Shown: positions 16,797-25,920, numbered from the stretch's first letter. The stretch is 64,000 nucleotides of DNA from an uncultured Acidiferrobacteraceae bacterium (GCA_913009895.1 CAJVXY010000011.1:1-64000), one strand, 5' to 3'. The notes: a model not told the origin generated them from the sequence alone. A program made the numbers and translations.

Positions 16797-16997
16797 GTCA
16801 CGCAAAAATTTATGTATGGTATGTATAGTAAGAGAAGTTAGCATTCAATCTCATCATCTATTGGCTAAAAAGAGCGGTGTTTAAACGCATGATAAAAAAT
16901 TGATTTATTAACTATGCAAAAAAAAGAAACTAAATAAAGCCATGTCCTTTTTTATTTATCCTGTTGCGGAAAGAACATATTTCTGGAAATCACATGA

Positions 16998-17840
16998 TCA
17001 ATGTTTTGATTGGGCGGGGACAGCATATAAAAAATAAATTGTATTCCCGTCAACCATTTTTCCGCCTTCCCAGCGCCTGGCAATAATTTTACCACCTGCA
17101 TCGGTAATCATTTTATCAATATTATGAATCCAGGTTTTGTCACTTTCGCGAGTAACAGATGTATCCAGTTTTGCATTATCGATGTCGGGGTGTGCCAGGC
17201 CTGTAAACGCAAGCAAGGTACTTGTGTGATCCATCATTTTTGCCACAAGCGTGCTTGCCTGGTCCTGTTTCAAATAAAGCAGGATGCCAGCACCGAAGAC
17301 AACGTCATATTTTTTATCACCGATAATGTTTTCCAGTGCTTCCATGTCAGCATGGATAAGATTTGCTTTTGATTTGCAGGATTCCAGAAATCCTTTCCCC
17401 TGTTCAATGGTGTATTTATCAATATCATTACCGTCAAGTACTGTGGCGTTTGGGAAAACATCTGTTTCTATATAACGCAAGAGATAACCAAGTGAGCAAC
17501 CAACATCAAGCACTGACTTTATCTCTGATTCTGGATCTATGCCCAGTTTCTTTAAGTGTTCTACTAACTCGGATAAAAATATTTTTCTGGTTTCATTTAA
17601 GTTGTCATAACCGAATCTAAGATCAGTTTCGTAACTTTCAGCATAGGAAAGGTGATGACGCCAGAGAAATTTATGGTAGGAGCTGACATCTTTTTCAGCA
17701 AAATCATTAATGATCTGGGTTGCCCACCAACCACGCTTGTCAGGGTCCAGCCACGTTTGTCGGTTGATCAGAATGGCAAACCACTTGCGTATGGTAAGCG
17801 GTATAAAGGTATAAATTATTTTTTTCGTGAGTTGCTTCAC
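16998..17840 (-). CDS. Class I SAM-dependent methyltransferase
   Basis: 280 residues. SAM-binding motif I, VLDVGCSLGYLL, lies near residues 109-120, followed by an acidic strand end (DGNDIDKYTIEQGK) and motif IV-like DVVFGAGILLYL. The first 100 residues are a basic, aromatic-rich segment (WFAILINRQTWLDPDKRGWW) with no recognised domain. No substrate can be assigned. It is a lone leftward gene on the accessory stretch after tRNA-Arg; the divergent neighbour is the ATP-grasp gene, 724 bp away. Confidence 0.75.
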   Translation of the reverse strand: MKQLTKKIIYTFIPLTIRKWFAILINRQTWLDPDKRGWWATQIINDFAEKDVSSYHKFLWRHHLSYAESYETDLRFGYDNLNETRKIFLSELVEHLKKLGIDPESEIKSVLDVGCSLGYLLRYIETDVFPNATVLDGNDIDKYTIEQGKGFLESCKSKANLIHADMEALENIIGDKKYDVVFGAGILLYLKQDQASTLVAKMMDHTSTLLAFTGLAHPDIDNAKLDTSVTRESDKTWIHNIDKMITDAGGKIIARRWEGGKMVDGNTIYFLYAVPAQSKH

Positions 17841-18564
17841 AATATTTATGTCCCTGATGCATCATAATTAACGTAGAAAGGTAAACACATCTACAGGGAA
17901 ACTTTACCACGCGAGTTCCAGGATCACCACGGTTATTCAAATGTTGTTATAGCTTGCAATACACAATGATGGAATCAATCCTGGTTAAAATATTGAGCGT
18001 GTTATTGATTCAGAAATTACATATAAAATAAAAATACCACTCCAGGGGAAAATATATACTCCAGGCATGAAAACCAATTGCGAATGTTTGCAGACGCTAG
18101 AAATGCAAGCTAAAATAAATTTTTCTCAGAACGCGTCAGGACAGTTTTAACCGGCTATTATTAAAGATAACGAGCCAGGGCAAGAGGGTTGCTGCATTTA
18201 AACAGTCTGATGACTGTGGGGTGTGAACGGTTTCGAGTGCACCTTCCTGATCAGCACGCCACCATTTAGCGCTTGTTTGTGCGAAGAAACGTAAAAAAGG
18301 AACGCTTGTAAAGTGGTTACACCTTATTTATATTATCCAGAAGTACTATCATTAGCTCTATGAATTTTCTGCCCCAGTGCGCATATTTCTGGAAAAGAAA
18401 AAAACTTAAAAATAGCGAATGTTTCGGTTATATAACTAACCATAACGTGAGTAATAGGGCTTGCAGGGAGTCTTGAAAAGTCTGGCATACATAATAATGT
18501 GCCACATAGTTTTCGGATAAAAAAATTATAACCAACGAAAAATAACAAATAATTTATTAAACAT
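17841..18564. other. 724-bp region without a recognised gene
   Basis: AT-rich DNA between divergent methyltransferase and ATP-grasp genes. Short frames exist on both strands (for example minus 18333-18581), but none has a ribosome binding site or a protein-like composition that convinces me. Promoters for both flanking genes presumably lie here; I could not fix them. Confidence 0.5.
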
Positions 18565-19665
18565 ATGGCAACAAAAAACAACCTCGGCTTCTGGCTGCGT
18601 GCATTAAAAATTTATTATTTATTGCGTCGCTTGTTTCGGAGAATTACCGGTACAGAAAAAACAACCTACGTATGGAAACGCACAGAAGGTTACAAGAGGG
18701 CATGGCAGGCTACCGCTGATGAAATTGGCGCCGATCTGAAAGAGCTTTATGCAGGTATCTGGGAGGTCAGCAAGGATAACAAATCAACGCGAATTGGTTT
18801 ATATCTTACCGAGTTCGACAACCCGGTCACTTTAAAAGTTGCCGGCAACAAACCCCTGAGTTACCAGTTAATGGCAGATAAAGGCGTGCCAGTTCCAGTA
18901 CACATGAATTTTAACTTGGATGAACTTGATAAAGTTAAACAGTTTATGATGGAAAATGCAGGAATGGTCGTGGTTAAGCCGGCAAGCGGGACATCATCAG
19001 GCAGGGGCGTGACTACACACATCAAGACTATTAGTGAGGCACGTCGAGCAGCTGTACTGGCTGCCAGTTACGGCAAGGATTTATTAATAGAAAAACTTGT
19101 ACCTGGAGAAGTTTATCGTTTACTTTTTCTAAATGGTGAAATGTTACATGCCTCTCGGCGTAATGGCATGAAAATTACGGGGGATGGGCAATCTACGGTT
19201 ATGCAATTATTTGAGGCGGAGAATGAGCGTCGCAGGCAAGGCGGTAACGACACCCGGCAGGTTGTCGGCAAGGATCGTGACTATGAAGCTACATTGAAAG
19301 CTCAGAACCTGGAAGAGTACACCGTGTTAACGGAAGGCCAGACAGTATTGGTTAAATCTGTGGATGCCCCATTGTTCGATAACGAAGAGATTCGGACCGT
19401 TTATGATGAAAATGCCACAAATGATATCTGTGATGCCATACGTGAGAGTTCGCGGCACGCATGCGAAGCTGTGCGCTCTGAATTTACCGGTGTTGATATC
19501 ATTACTATGGATCCAACTGTGTCACTTGAAGTAAGTGGTGGCGTAATCGGTGAAATAAATACTACGCCAGGTCTGCACCACCATCACAATCTGCATAATG
19601 ATCCGGATAAACCATATGCATGGATGAAAGTCCTTCAATATTTACTTGATAAATCTCCCTACTAG
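18565..19665 (+). CDS. ATP-grasp ligase of the cyanophycin-synthetase/glutamate-ligase type
   Basis: 366 residues. Family features: the segment before the fold (LKVAGNKPLSYQLMADKGVP), the nucleotide-binding loop VVVKPASGTSSGRGV near residue 133, LLIEKLVPGEVYRLLFLNGE (ATP contact and large loop), and the metal-binding end GEINTTPGLHHHHN near 330. Such enzymes join a carboxylate to an amine through an acyl phosphate. It lacks the N- and C-terminal (Mur-like) domains of true cyanophycin synthetase, so it is a stand-alone ligase. The substrate is unknown. The basic, aromatic N-terminal 40 residues might contact the membrane. No partner biosynthetic gene follows. Confidence 0.78.
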   Translation: MATKNNLGFWLRALKIYYLLRRLFRRITGTEKTTYVWKRTEGYKRAWQATADEIGADLKELYAGIWEVSKDNKSTRIGLYLTEFDNPVTLKVAGNKPLSYQLMADKGVPVPVHMNFNLDELDKVKQFMMENAGMVVVKPASGTSSGRGVTTHIKTISEARRAAVLAASYGKDLLIEKLVPGEVYRLLFLNGEMLHASRRNGMKITGDGQSTVMQLFEAENERRRQGGNDTRQVVGKDRDYEATLKAQNLEEYTVLTEGQTVLVKSVDAPLFDNEEIRTVYDENATNDICDAIRESSRHACEAVRSEFTGVDIITMDPTVSLEVSGGVIGEINTTPGLHHHHNLHNDPDKPYAWMKVLQYLLDKSPY

Positions 19666-20107
19666 TTTTCTAGATTATATTTTTGTCTTTGTCGACCCTG
19701 ATGTTCACCTTTAATTTTTAGGTGGTATTGCCAATAATATGATTATCGCAGTTACGCCGGGTGCCCAACCAGCGTTGAAAATGACATTCGTAGCGTAATT
19801 AATACCATTGGTTTTGAAAATTAAGTCGATTTTGCTATCACTGGCTGTAATGACAAAATTACTGGCAGGTCAGCGTATTAATTACTGGTGTTTCGGGCAT
19901 GATCACCGGTGTTTTAGGCAGCTAATTCGATGTTATAATAATCACTGTATTTGCATTTTTTGGCTATGATGCAAGCATCGGTGGAATGCAATACTTACAA
20001 GCAGTGTGCCGGGAATATCGGTAATGAATATTGATAACGGGTATGGTGCAGCATTACGTGAATTACGCGAACTGGAATTAAACAATAAACAATAGTAAGG
20101 AATAGTG
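19666..20107. other. Region with decayed coding traces
   Basis: No intact gene. One plus-strand frame reads YDYRSYAGCPTSVENDIRSV and on to NTIGFEN (about 19740-19825), then meets several stops. A second frame ends FFGYDASIGGMQYLQAV and a few more residues (stop near 20024). A third has MNIDNGYGAALRELRELE up to TAG at 20093-20095. These protein-like scraps in different frames suggest an old gene broken by stops and indels, but I cannot name it. Confidence 0.35.
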
Positions 20108-20212
20108 GTGAGATTATTTATATCATCGTGTTTGTTTTTATCTGCGACATCGATCTCTTACGGTCATACATCTGATGGTATAAAAGTTAAAAGTAATAGT
20201 AATAAAGAATGA
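20108..20212 (+). CDS. Possible 34-residue secreted peptide
   Basis: GTG at 20108, preceded by TAAGG about 7 bp upstream, opens VRLFISSCLFLSATSISYG followed by HTSDGIKVKSNSNKE and a stop. The first 19 residues look like a Sec signal peptide (Arg, hydrophobic core, small residues before the cut). The mature part would be only about 15 residues. It may be a real small exported peptide or the 5' stub of a lost periplasmic protein. It lies 80 bp before the unknown membrane protein gene. Confidence 0.3.
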   Translation: MRLFISSCLFLSATSISYGHTSDGIKVKSNSNKE

Positions 20213-20292
20213 TATGTCCGTCAGTCATCATTGTAACGAGAAAGACAAATAATAATAGTATCATTATTATAACAGGGAGACAGGAGTAGGCA

Positions 20293-21261
20293 GTGTTTTA
20301 TTTATTAAAGATTTTTGCATTCTTGGTCAGCGTTGTCGCTGCAGCTGGCGGCGCTTACCATCTTATATTATTTAAAAATGAGAATATATACACTAGTTTT
20401 TGGTATGGCGTGGGGATCATGTTCATATTCTCCGGTCTTGTTTACTTATGGTTCAGTTTGTACCGAAAACATGAAGCAAAAAATGTTTGGGATATCAGGC
20501 TCCGGTTTTTAGGTTATTTTGTCACAGGGTTACCTGCACTTATTTATATACTGATAGTTGTCCAGCAAACCTATCGCCTGGTACAGGTTAAAATATTTAC
20601 AAGCCAAACAGTTATCAGCGAATATCAGGAGCAACCAATAATATGGCAGGGTTTCGACAGCCCGGTTGGGATAAGAATCTCGATAACACTGGATTATCCA
20701 ATGGCACTTCCTGGTTACATGCGTTATCCAAAATTAGTGATGGGCAAGATGGGGTCAGAAATTCCAGTTGATCTTGATCGTGCATACTGGAAATATTGTA
20801 GCGAGCCTGTGGTGGATGAAAGTAGTTGCCTGACAACGCCAATTTGGCCGGTGAAGGATTTTCCAGTGTTACCTGAAAATTCTCCTTCAGAGCTATCTTT
20901 TGACTTGTTTCCATCTAATCTTTACTACATGGAGAATGAAAACAGGGTATGCCTGAAAAAACGTAATCCGTATTCAGAAGTCAGTTTTGTGGGCCTGGAT
21001 AAAATAGTCCTGTGGCACCTTATTGGAAATAATCATAAATTGGAATTGACAGAGATGCTCACCACTACTGTCAGAGAAAAATCAAAACTCCTGAAGGATA
21101 TAGACCTGGTCCAAAAAATATACCGGAATGCTGAGTCTGGCGCTTTTCTTGCAGCAGGTTATCAGGGTTGTGAAATAAAGCGGGCAATCCCTTTTACCAG
21201 CGAAACTGAATGTTTTTGCAAGGAAAATACTGAAAACAACGAACCAAAAAAGGTAAAGTAG
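20293..21261 (+). CDS. Membrane protein of unknown family, three N-terminal helices and a periplasmic domain
   Basis: 322 residues. Hydrophobic helices lie at about 4-26, 36-56 and 72-94. The basic loop between helices two and three (YRKHEAKNVWDIR) puts it inside, so the 225-residue C-terminal part faces the periplasm. That part has several cysteines (YCSEP, SSCLT, RVCLK, GCEIK, CFC), which could form disulfides. I recognise no family. It is followed 41 bp later by the Ser/Thr kinase gene in the same direction, so the two probably form one unit. GTG starts are not needed; the frame's first codon is the GTG at 20293, after GGAGACAGGAG. Confidence 0.6.
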   Translation: MFYLLKIFAFLVSVVAAAGGAYHLILFKNENIYTSFWYGVGIMFIFSGLVYLWFSLYRKHEAKNVWDIRLRFLGYFVTGLPALIYILIVVQQTYRLVQVKIFTSQTVISEYQEQPIIWQGFDSPVGIRISITLDYPMALPGYMRYPKLVMGKMGSEIPVDLDRAYWKYCSEPVVDESSCLTTPIWPVKDFPVLPENSPSELSFDLFPSNLYYMENENRVCLKKRNPYSEVSFVGLDKIVLWHLIGNNHKLELTEMLTTTVREKSKLLKDIDLVQKIYRNAESGAFLAAGYQGCEIKRAIPFTSETECFCKENTENNEPKKVK

Positions 21262-21302
21262 TCTGGCTGGAACGCCCGGCAGAATAACTGGATAGTTAAA
21301 AT

Positions 21303-22820
21303 ATGGCGCAGGCATATCACCATGCATTAGAGCCCGGCACTCGAATTGAGAATTTTGAGGTTAAGGGGGTGCTTGGTGTTGGTGGATTCGGTATCACTTA
21401 CAAAGGCTACGATCATAGCCTTCATTGTGACGTTGCGATTAAGGAATATCTTCCCAATGAGCTGGCCCTGCGGACAAAAGACGGTAGTACTGTTGTCCCG
21501 AAATCAGACAATGATAAAGAGAGTTACCAATATGGGCTAAAGCGCTTTCTTGATGAGGCGCGGACACTGGCAAAATTTCGTGAGCCAAACATTGTCCGTG
21601 TTACCAGGTTTATGGAACATAACGGCACTGCATACCTGGTGATGGATTATGAGGATGGTCAGTCATTATCCCAATTCTTGCGCAATCGCGATAAATTAAC
21701 GGAAGACCAAATTCGCGCAATTTTTATTCCACTACTCAATAGCTTGCGTAGTGTTCATGCTAAAAATTATTTGCACCGCGATATCAAACCAGCAAACATC
21801 TATCTACGAAAAGCCGGCTCTCCGGTTTTGCTGGATTTTGGTGCTGCCCGCGCTGCCCTTGGCGGCCAGACCAGAACCATAACCGGTATGGTCACGCCAG
21901 GATATGCACCTTTTGAGCAATACCATACCCGGGTTCGCCAGGGGCCCTGGACGGATCTTTATGCGATGGGCGCTACTATCTATCGATGCATAACAGGTAA
22001 TACCCCGGTTGATGCAACAGAAAGGGTAGCCGCACTTCATGAGGGAGATCAGGATCCACTGGTTGCAGCATCGCTAATATGCCACGGAAAATATTCACAG
22101 TCGTTGCTTGAGATGGTGGACTGGATGCTCAAACCCAATGCCAAGGACAGGCCCCAGGATGTACGGGATGTGCTGGTAAAATTACTTGATACATTAAAGG
22201 GTGATGGTGAAGGAAAAGAAGCAAATGAGGTAATTGAGGCGCTAGAGAAAACAATGGCGATAGACTCATCAACGGGTGAGCCGTCTGTCATGATTGATGA
22301 CCATAGTACGTCTGACCAAATCAAGGCCGCAGAATTAACAAAAAGAATCGCCAAGGAAGGGGATTCCCTGGCGCAGTTAAAAATGAGCGCCATGTATGCA
22401 CGCGGTCGCGGTGTTACCAAGAATACCGAAGAGGCAGCAAACTGGTGTCAAAAAGCCGCACATCAGGGGAATGCGCTTGCCCAATACAAGCTCGCCATGT
22501 TGTATGCGCACGGTTATGGCATGAGCCAAAATAAAAAAGAGGCTTACCGGTGGTGCAAATTAGCGGCAGACCAGGGCAATGCGCCTGCCCAGTTTAATCT
22601 TGGTCTTATGTTAGGCCATGGCATTGGCATTGAAAAGAACAGTACGGAAGCATCACTCTGGTATAAAAAAGCGGCTGAACAAGGCCACCAGGATGCAAGA
22701 AACAACCTGAGTGTATCAAGTGTTCAGGGTGGTAAAAGTTCCGGGGTTAAAGTTGTTACAATTATTTTTTTACTACTCGCTGGCCTGGCAGCAGGTTATT
22801 ACGTTCTAAAATCTAATTAA
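21303..22820 (+). CDS. Ser/Thr protein kinase with Sel1-like repeats and C-terminal membrane anchor
   Basis: 505 residues. The Hanks-type kinase domain covers about 18-290: glycine loop GVGGFG at 25-30, ATP lysine K47 (VAIKEYLP), catalytic HRD at 158-160 with N at +5 (HRDIKPAN), DFG at 178-180, and activation segment MVTPGYAPFEQY. All catalytic residues are present. Three Sel1 repeats follow (about 350-470: AMYARGRGVTKNTEEAANWC and two similar), a scaffold for protein contacts. A single helix near 481-500 anchors it, with kinase and repeats in the cytoplasm. It pairs with the unknown membrane protein upstream. Substrates are unknown. Confidence 0.88.
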   Translation: MAQAYHHALEPGTRIENFEVKGVLGVGGFGITYKGYDHSLHCDVAIKEYLPNELALRTKDGSTVVPKSDNDKESYQYGLKRFLDEARTLAKFREPNIVRVTRFMEHNGTAYLVMDYEDGQSLSQFLRNRDKLTEDQIRAIFIPLLNSLRSVHAKNYLHRDIKPANIYLRKAGSPVLLDFGAARAALGGQTRTITGMVTPGYAPFEQYHTRVRQGPWTDLYAMGATIYRCITGNTPVDATERVAALHEGDQDPLVAASLICHGKYSQSLLEMVDWMLKPNAKDRPQDVRDVLVKLLDTLKGDGEGKEANEVIEALEKTMAIDSSTGEPSVMIDDHSTSDQIKAAELTKRIAKEGDSLAQLKMSAMYARGRGVTKNTEEAANWCQKAAHQGNALAQYKLAMLYAHGYGMSQNKKEAYRWCKLAADQGNAPAQFNLGLMLGHGIGIEKNSTEASLWYKKAAEQGHQDARNNLSVSSVQGGKSSGVKVVTIIFLLLAGLAAGYYVLKSN

Positions 22821-22843
22821 TTTTATTTCGCCGGGTGTGCGAA

Positions 22844-23149
22844 TTAAAGTGCTTGTTTTTCTTCAGGCGTACTGGCCTTGATACTTAACGCATGAATTTG
22901 ATCTGGCATCAGTTCAGCAAGCGCATCATAGATTAAGCGATGGCGAGTTACAGTATTCATGTCTTTAAATTTTTCGGCAACAATATTAACAGTAAAGTGT
23001 CCGGCACCGCCCTGGGCGCCAGCATGGCCGGCATGAAGATGGCTATCGTCGGTAATATCGAGCGTCACAGGATTTAAGGCGGCCTGTAAATTATTCCGAA
23101 TAATTTCAATCCGTTTGTTGCCAGAAGTCATTTTATTACCGGACGTCAT
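22844..23149 (-). CDS. BolA-family protein
   Basis: About 95-101 residues. BolA features: DDSHLHAGHAGAQGGAGHFT, a variable loop with His, and then the helix-turn containing the Arg-His of VTRHRLIYDALAEL. BolA proteins bind glutaredoxins and [2Fe-2S] clusters, or act as regulators. The first six codons are duplicated (MTSGNK MTSGNK), giving two possible starts, ATG 23149 and ATG 23131. It follows yciI by 2 bp; yciB-yciI-bolA is a known cluster. Confidence 0.9.
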   Translation of the reverse strand: MTSGNKMTSGNKRIEIIRNNLQAALNPVTLDITDDSHLHAGHAGAQGGAGHFTVNIVAEKFKDMNTVTRHRLIYDALAELMPDQIHALSIKASTPEEKQAL

Positions 23150-23151
23150 GT

Positions 23152-23451
23152 TTATGGCAGCACTTTTTTGAATGGCTTGACAATAACATCACCATAAACG
23201 CCGGCTTCAATATAGGGATCTGCCTTCGCCCAATTTTCAGCATCGTGCAAATTTTTGAATTCTGCAACAATCAGGCTGCCAGTGAAACCAGCCTGGCCGG
23301 GGTCATTGCAGTCTACAGCTGGAAAAGGACCCGCGAGAATCATGCGACCCTCTTTTTTTAATTCTGTGAGTCGTGCCACATGGGAAGATCTGACCTGGAG
23401 CCGTTTTTCCAGACTGTCCTCAACATCTTTTGCAAATATTACATATAACAT
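23152..23451 (-). CDS. yciI: YciI-family protein
   Basis: 99 residues, the family length. The ferredoxin-like YciI fold is recognised by [20 protein letters not shown], the [20 protein letters not shown] segment and the ending [17 protein letters not shown]. The His in RSSHVARL and Asp in KADPY match the conserved putative active site pair. Function in the cell is not established. Between yciB and bolA on the minus strand, probably co-transcribed with both. Confidence 0.92.
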   Translation of the reverse strand: MLYVIFAKDVEDSLEKRLQVRSSHVARLTELKKEGRMILAGPFPAVDCNDPGQAGFTGSLIVAEFKNLHDAENWAKADPYIEAGVYGDVIVKPFKKVLP

Positions 23452-23471
23452 AAATGTGCAAATTTATTTTT

Positions 23472-24035
23472 TTAGGTTTTTTTTTCTTCTGGCATATATT
23501 TAGACATGTACATAGCCTGCATAATAACAAATACAAAGGTTAATCCAGTTAAGCCGAAAACTTTAAAGTTAATCCAGTTATCAGTCCTGGTTTGTTCATC
23601 AAGATCAATACGGTAATAGAATGCAACATAAAGATTTAGCGTACCCATAAGCAGAAAAAAGAAACTCCAGCTCATGTTTAATTTATCCCACACATGATCA
23701 GGCATTTCTATTTTCTTTGACAACAAATGCTCAATAATTGTTTTGTTACCGATCCAGTGACTGCCAAAGAGTATGACCGCGAAAATCCAGTTTACAATTG
23801 TTGGTTTCCATTTAATGAAAGTGTCGTCGTGAAGCAAAAGGGTCATGCCACCAAAAAGAACCAACACGCCAAGCGTGACCAGATGCATAGTCTCGAAACG
23901 TTTATGGCGGTAATAATACCAAAGCACCTGCACTGCCGAAGCTGCAATGGCGACTGCTGTGGCTACATAAATGTCGTATAATTTTGCAGCCGTGAAAAAA
24001 AGGATCAGGGGAAAAAAATCGTATAAAAACTTCAT
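23472..24035 (-). CDS. yciB: Inner membrane septation-related protein YciB (IspA/IspZ family)
   Basis: 187 residues with five hydrophobic helices. The family start MKFLYDFFPLILFFTAAKLY and the internal TFIKWKPTIVNWIFAVILFG are diagnostic. YciB is an inner membrane protein linked to cell envelope elongation and division in enterobacteria. First gene of the leftward yciB-yciI-bolA run and divergent from rnm, with 184 bp between. Confidence 0.95.
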   Translation of the reverse strand: MKFLYDFFPLILFFTAAKLYDIYVATAVAIAASAVQVLWYYYRHKRFETMHLVTLGVLVLFGGMTLLLHDDTFIKWKPTIVNWIFAVILFGSHWIGNKTIIEHLLSKKIEMPDHVWDKLNMSWSFFFLLMGTLNLYVAFYYRIDLDEQTRTDNWINFKVFGLTGLTFVFVIMQAMYMSKYMPEEKKT

Positions 24036-24219
24036 GATTGAAAAATATATCTGGGTATCAAGGTTAAAGGGAATTGAGCCCTATTTTCACATTTGCCCAG
24101 ACTCTGCGCAAATCCTTCCAAAACGATCAATAATCGACCTAAATTGGCCAATAATTTTAAGCTGGAGGCGCTACAATTGACATTAGTAGTATTAGAATTA
24201 AAGAAAATGTATAGAAAAC

Positions 24220-25050
24220 ATGACTATTTCAATTGATCTGCATGCCCATACCCGGTGTTCTGACGGCGATCTTTCACCGGCAGGGCTTGTGTTGAGGGCT
24301 AAACAGCAGAATCTTCAGGTATTGGCAGTAACCGACCACGATACAACTGAGGGCATTGCCGAAGCCAGTGAAATTGCCGAACAGAACCAGGTAAAACTGG
24401 TAGCGGGCGTAGAAGTCTCTGTCACCTGGGAAAACAAAACATTCCACATTGTGGGGTTAAATATTGACCCGGACAATAAACAACTAACAAATGGCCTGGC
24501 TGGGCTCAGGGTGCGGCGCAACCTGCGGGCCATAGAAATTGCAGAAAAGCTCGCCAAAAAAAATATCGAAAACGCACTCCAGGGTACGCAAGCCCTGGTC
24601 AAAGGCAGTATTGTTAGCCGCACCCACTTTGCCCAGTTCCTGGTAAATAATGGTTACTGTAAAAACCTGCAACAGGCTTTTAAGCGTTACCTGGGAGATG
24701 GCAAACCAGGATGCGCCAAGGTCCAGTGGGCGAGCCTGGAACAAGCCGTGTCATGGATTCATGGCGCCGGCGGTCTAGCAGTGATAGCCCATCCTGGCCG
24801 TTATAAAATAGGTCGGGCACGAATGCATGCCTTGTTGAGTCATTTTAAGGAATGTGGTGGCGATGCCATTGAAGTTATTTCCGGCAGCCAGTCTCCTGAT
24901 GTGACGCCACATTTCGCTCGGTTAGCCACAGAATATGAATTGTTCGCGTCAGTCGGTTCTGATTTTCATAGCCCCAGTCAGCGTTGGCTTGAGTTGGGTC
25001 GTTTGCCTGCATTGCCTGAAATTTGCAAACCCGTCTGGAACTGTTGGTAA
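24220..25050 (+). CDS. rnm: PHP-domain phosphoesterase, RNase AM / 3',5'-nucleoside bisphosphate phosphatase
   Basis: 276 residues. PHP metal motifs: DLHAHTRCSDGDLSP at the N-terminus, VTDHDTTEG, GVEVSVTWENKTFHIVG, IAHPGRYK, and near the end GSDFHSPSQ. E. coli YciV (RNase AM) hydrolyses 3',5'-nucleoside bisphosphates and trims 5' ends of rRNA. Gene order rnm-(channel)-yciO-...-rluB resembles E. coli yciV-yciO-...-rluB. Length is normal. Confidence 0.92.
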   Translation: MTISIDLHAHTRCSDGDLSPAGLVLRAKQQNLQVLAVTDHDTTEGIAEASEIAEQNQVKLVAGVEVSVTWENKTFHIVGLNIDPDNKQLTNGLAGLRVRRNLRAIEIAEKLAKKNIENALQGTQALVKGSIVSRTHFAQFLVNNGYCKNLQQAFKRYLGDGKPGCAKVQWASLEQAVSWIHGAGGLAVIAHPGRYKIGRARMHALLSHFKECGGDAIEVISGSQSPDVTPHFARLATEYELFASVGSDFHSPSQRWLELGRLPALPEICKPVWNCW

Positions 25051-25167
25051 GAACATTGACATCAGATTGAGCCGCGCGCAGGATTCAAAGCATGACCAAA
25101 TGATTTTGATAGCATAATTATCAGAACTATAATAATTATTAGAATTATACCTAGAGGGGAGCGATAA

Positions 25168-25851
25168 ATGGATCAGGTCAGTGTTGTTTTAGATACTTTT
25201 CAATTATTCTTGGTGCAGCTTGGAGAATTTCTGCCAAAATTTATTGCGGCCATAATTATTCTTGTTGCCGGCTGGTTGTTGGCCAAGGCGTTGCATTTTG
25301 CAGTTGTAAGAGGCTTGAAACTGGTAAACTTCGCTACCTTGACCGATAAGGCGGGCATTGATAAATTTCTCAAACAGGGCGGGATTCGCAAAACCACAAC
25401 CGATATACTGGGTATCCTGGTTTACTGGTTAGTTATGTTATTTACCTTGCTCGGTGCCTTCAATATTCTTGGCTTAACGGTTGTGTCTGACCTGGTGAGT
25501 CGAATCACCCAGTTTATTCCCAATGTGATTGTTGCCATCCTGATTTTGACGATTGGTCTTTATTTTGCCAGGTTCATTTCAGAATCAGTGGTCGCATATG
25601 GTCGTAACATCGGTCTCGAAGATTCAGAGTTAATGGGACGCCTGGCAAGATATGCCATTATTGGTTTTGTCATCATCGTGTCCCTGGGACAAATGAATAT
25701 TGGTGAAGCGATTCTCTATCCGGCCTTTCTAATCCTGTTTGGTGGAATTGTTTTGGCATCATCATTGGCATTTGGATTAGGCGGCCAAAAATGGGCTGCT
25801 ACCCAGTTAGAAAAGTTTTTTCGAAAAACCTCCGGACGACGAAAAAAATAA
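25168..25851 (+). CDS. Small mechanosensitive-channel-like membrane protein (CmpX-like)
   Basis: 227 residues, four to five helices. Two internally similar helix pairs are seen (LPKFIAAIIILVAGWLLAKA and IPNVIVAILILTIGLYFARF), the conserved TM-helix repeat of MscS relatives. The cytoplasmic MscS beta domain is absent; the protein ends shortly after a last helix (GIVLASSLAFGLGGQKWAA), as in CmpX-type proteins. It may act in osmotic or membrane stress. It interrupts rnm and yciO. AGAGGGGAGCG precedes its ATG. Confidence 0.8.
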   Translation: MDQVSVVLDTFQLFLVQLGEFLPKFIAAIIILVAGWLLAKALHFAVVRGLKLVNFATLTDKAGIDKFLKQGGIRKTTTDILGILVYWLVMLFTLLGAFNILGLTVVSDLVSRITQFIPNVIVAILILTIGLYFARFISESVVAYGRNIGLEDSELMGRLARYAIIGFVIIVSLGQMNIGEAILYPAFLILFGGIVLASSLAFGLGGQKWAATQLEKFFRKTSGRRKK

Positions 25852-25920
25852 AGTTGTCTGGTTTACTGGCTTTAATCGGGAGTATCTGGTTTTCTTTCTT
25901 CAGTCTTCATGACCAGTTTT

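Noticed and set aside
16529..16884. Two overlapping plus-strand open frames of about 100 codons
   Set aside because: They begin inside the tandem repeat, run through a terminator-like hairpin, overlap each other in different frames and show no ribosome binding site or family pattern.
18333..18581. 82-codon minus-strand frame upstream of the ATP-grasp gene
   Set aside because: It overlaps the start of the real gene, lacks a ribosome binding site and is hydrophobic only because of AT-rich DNA.
18565..19665. Cyanophycin synthetase
   Set aside because: Only the ATP-grasp part is present at 366 residues; the Mur-ligase-like domain and cyanophycinase partner are missing.
16324..22820. Integrative element inserted at tRNA-Arg
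   Set aside because: No integrase gene and no second copy of the tRNA 3' end was found downstream; an old, decayed island remains possible but is not shown.
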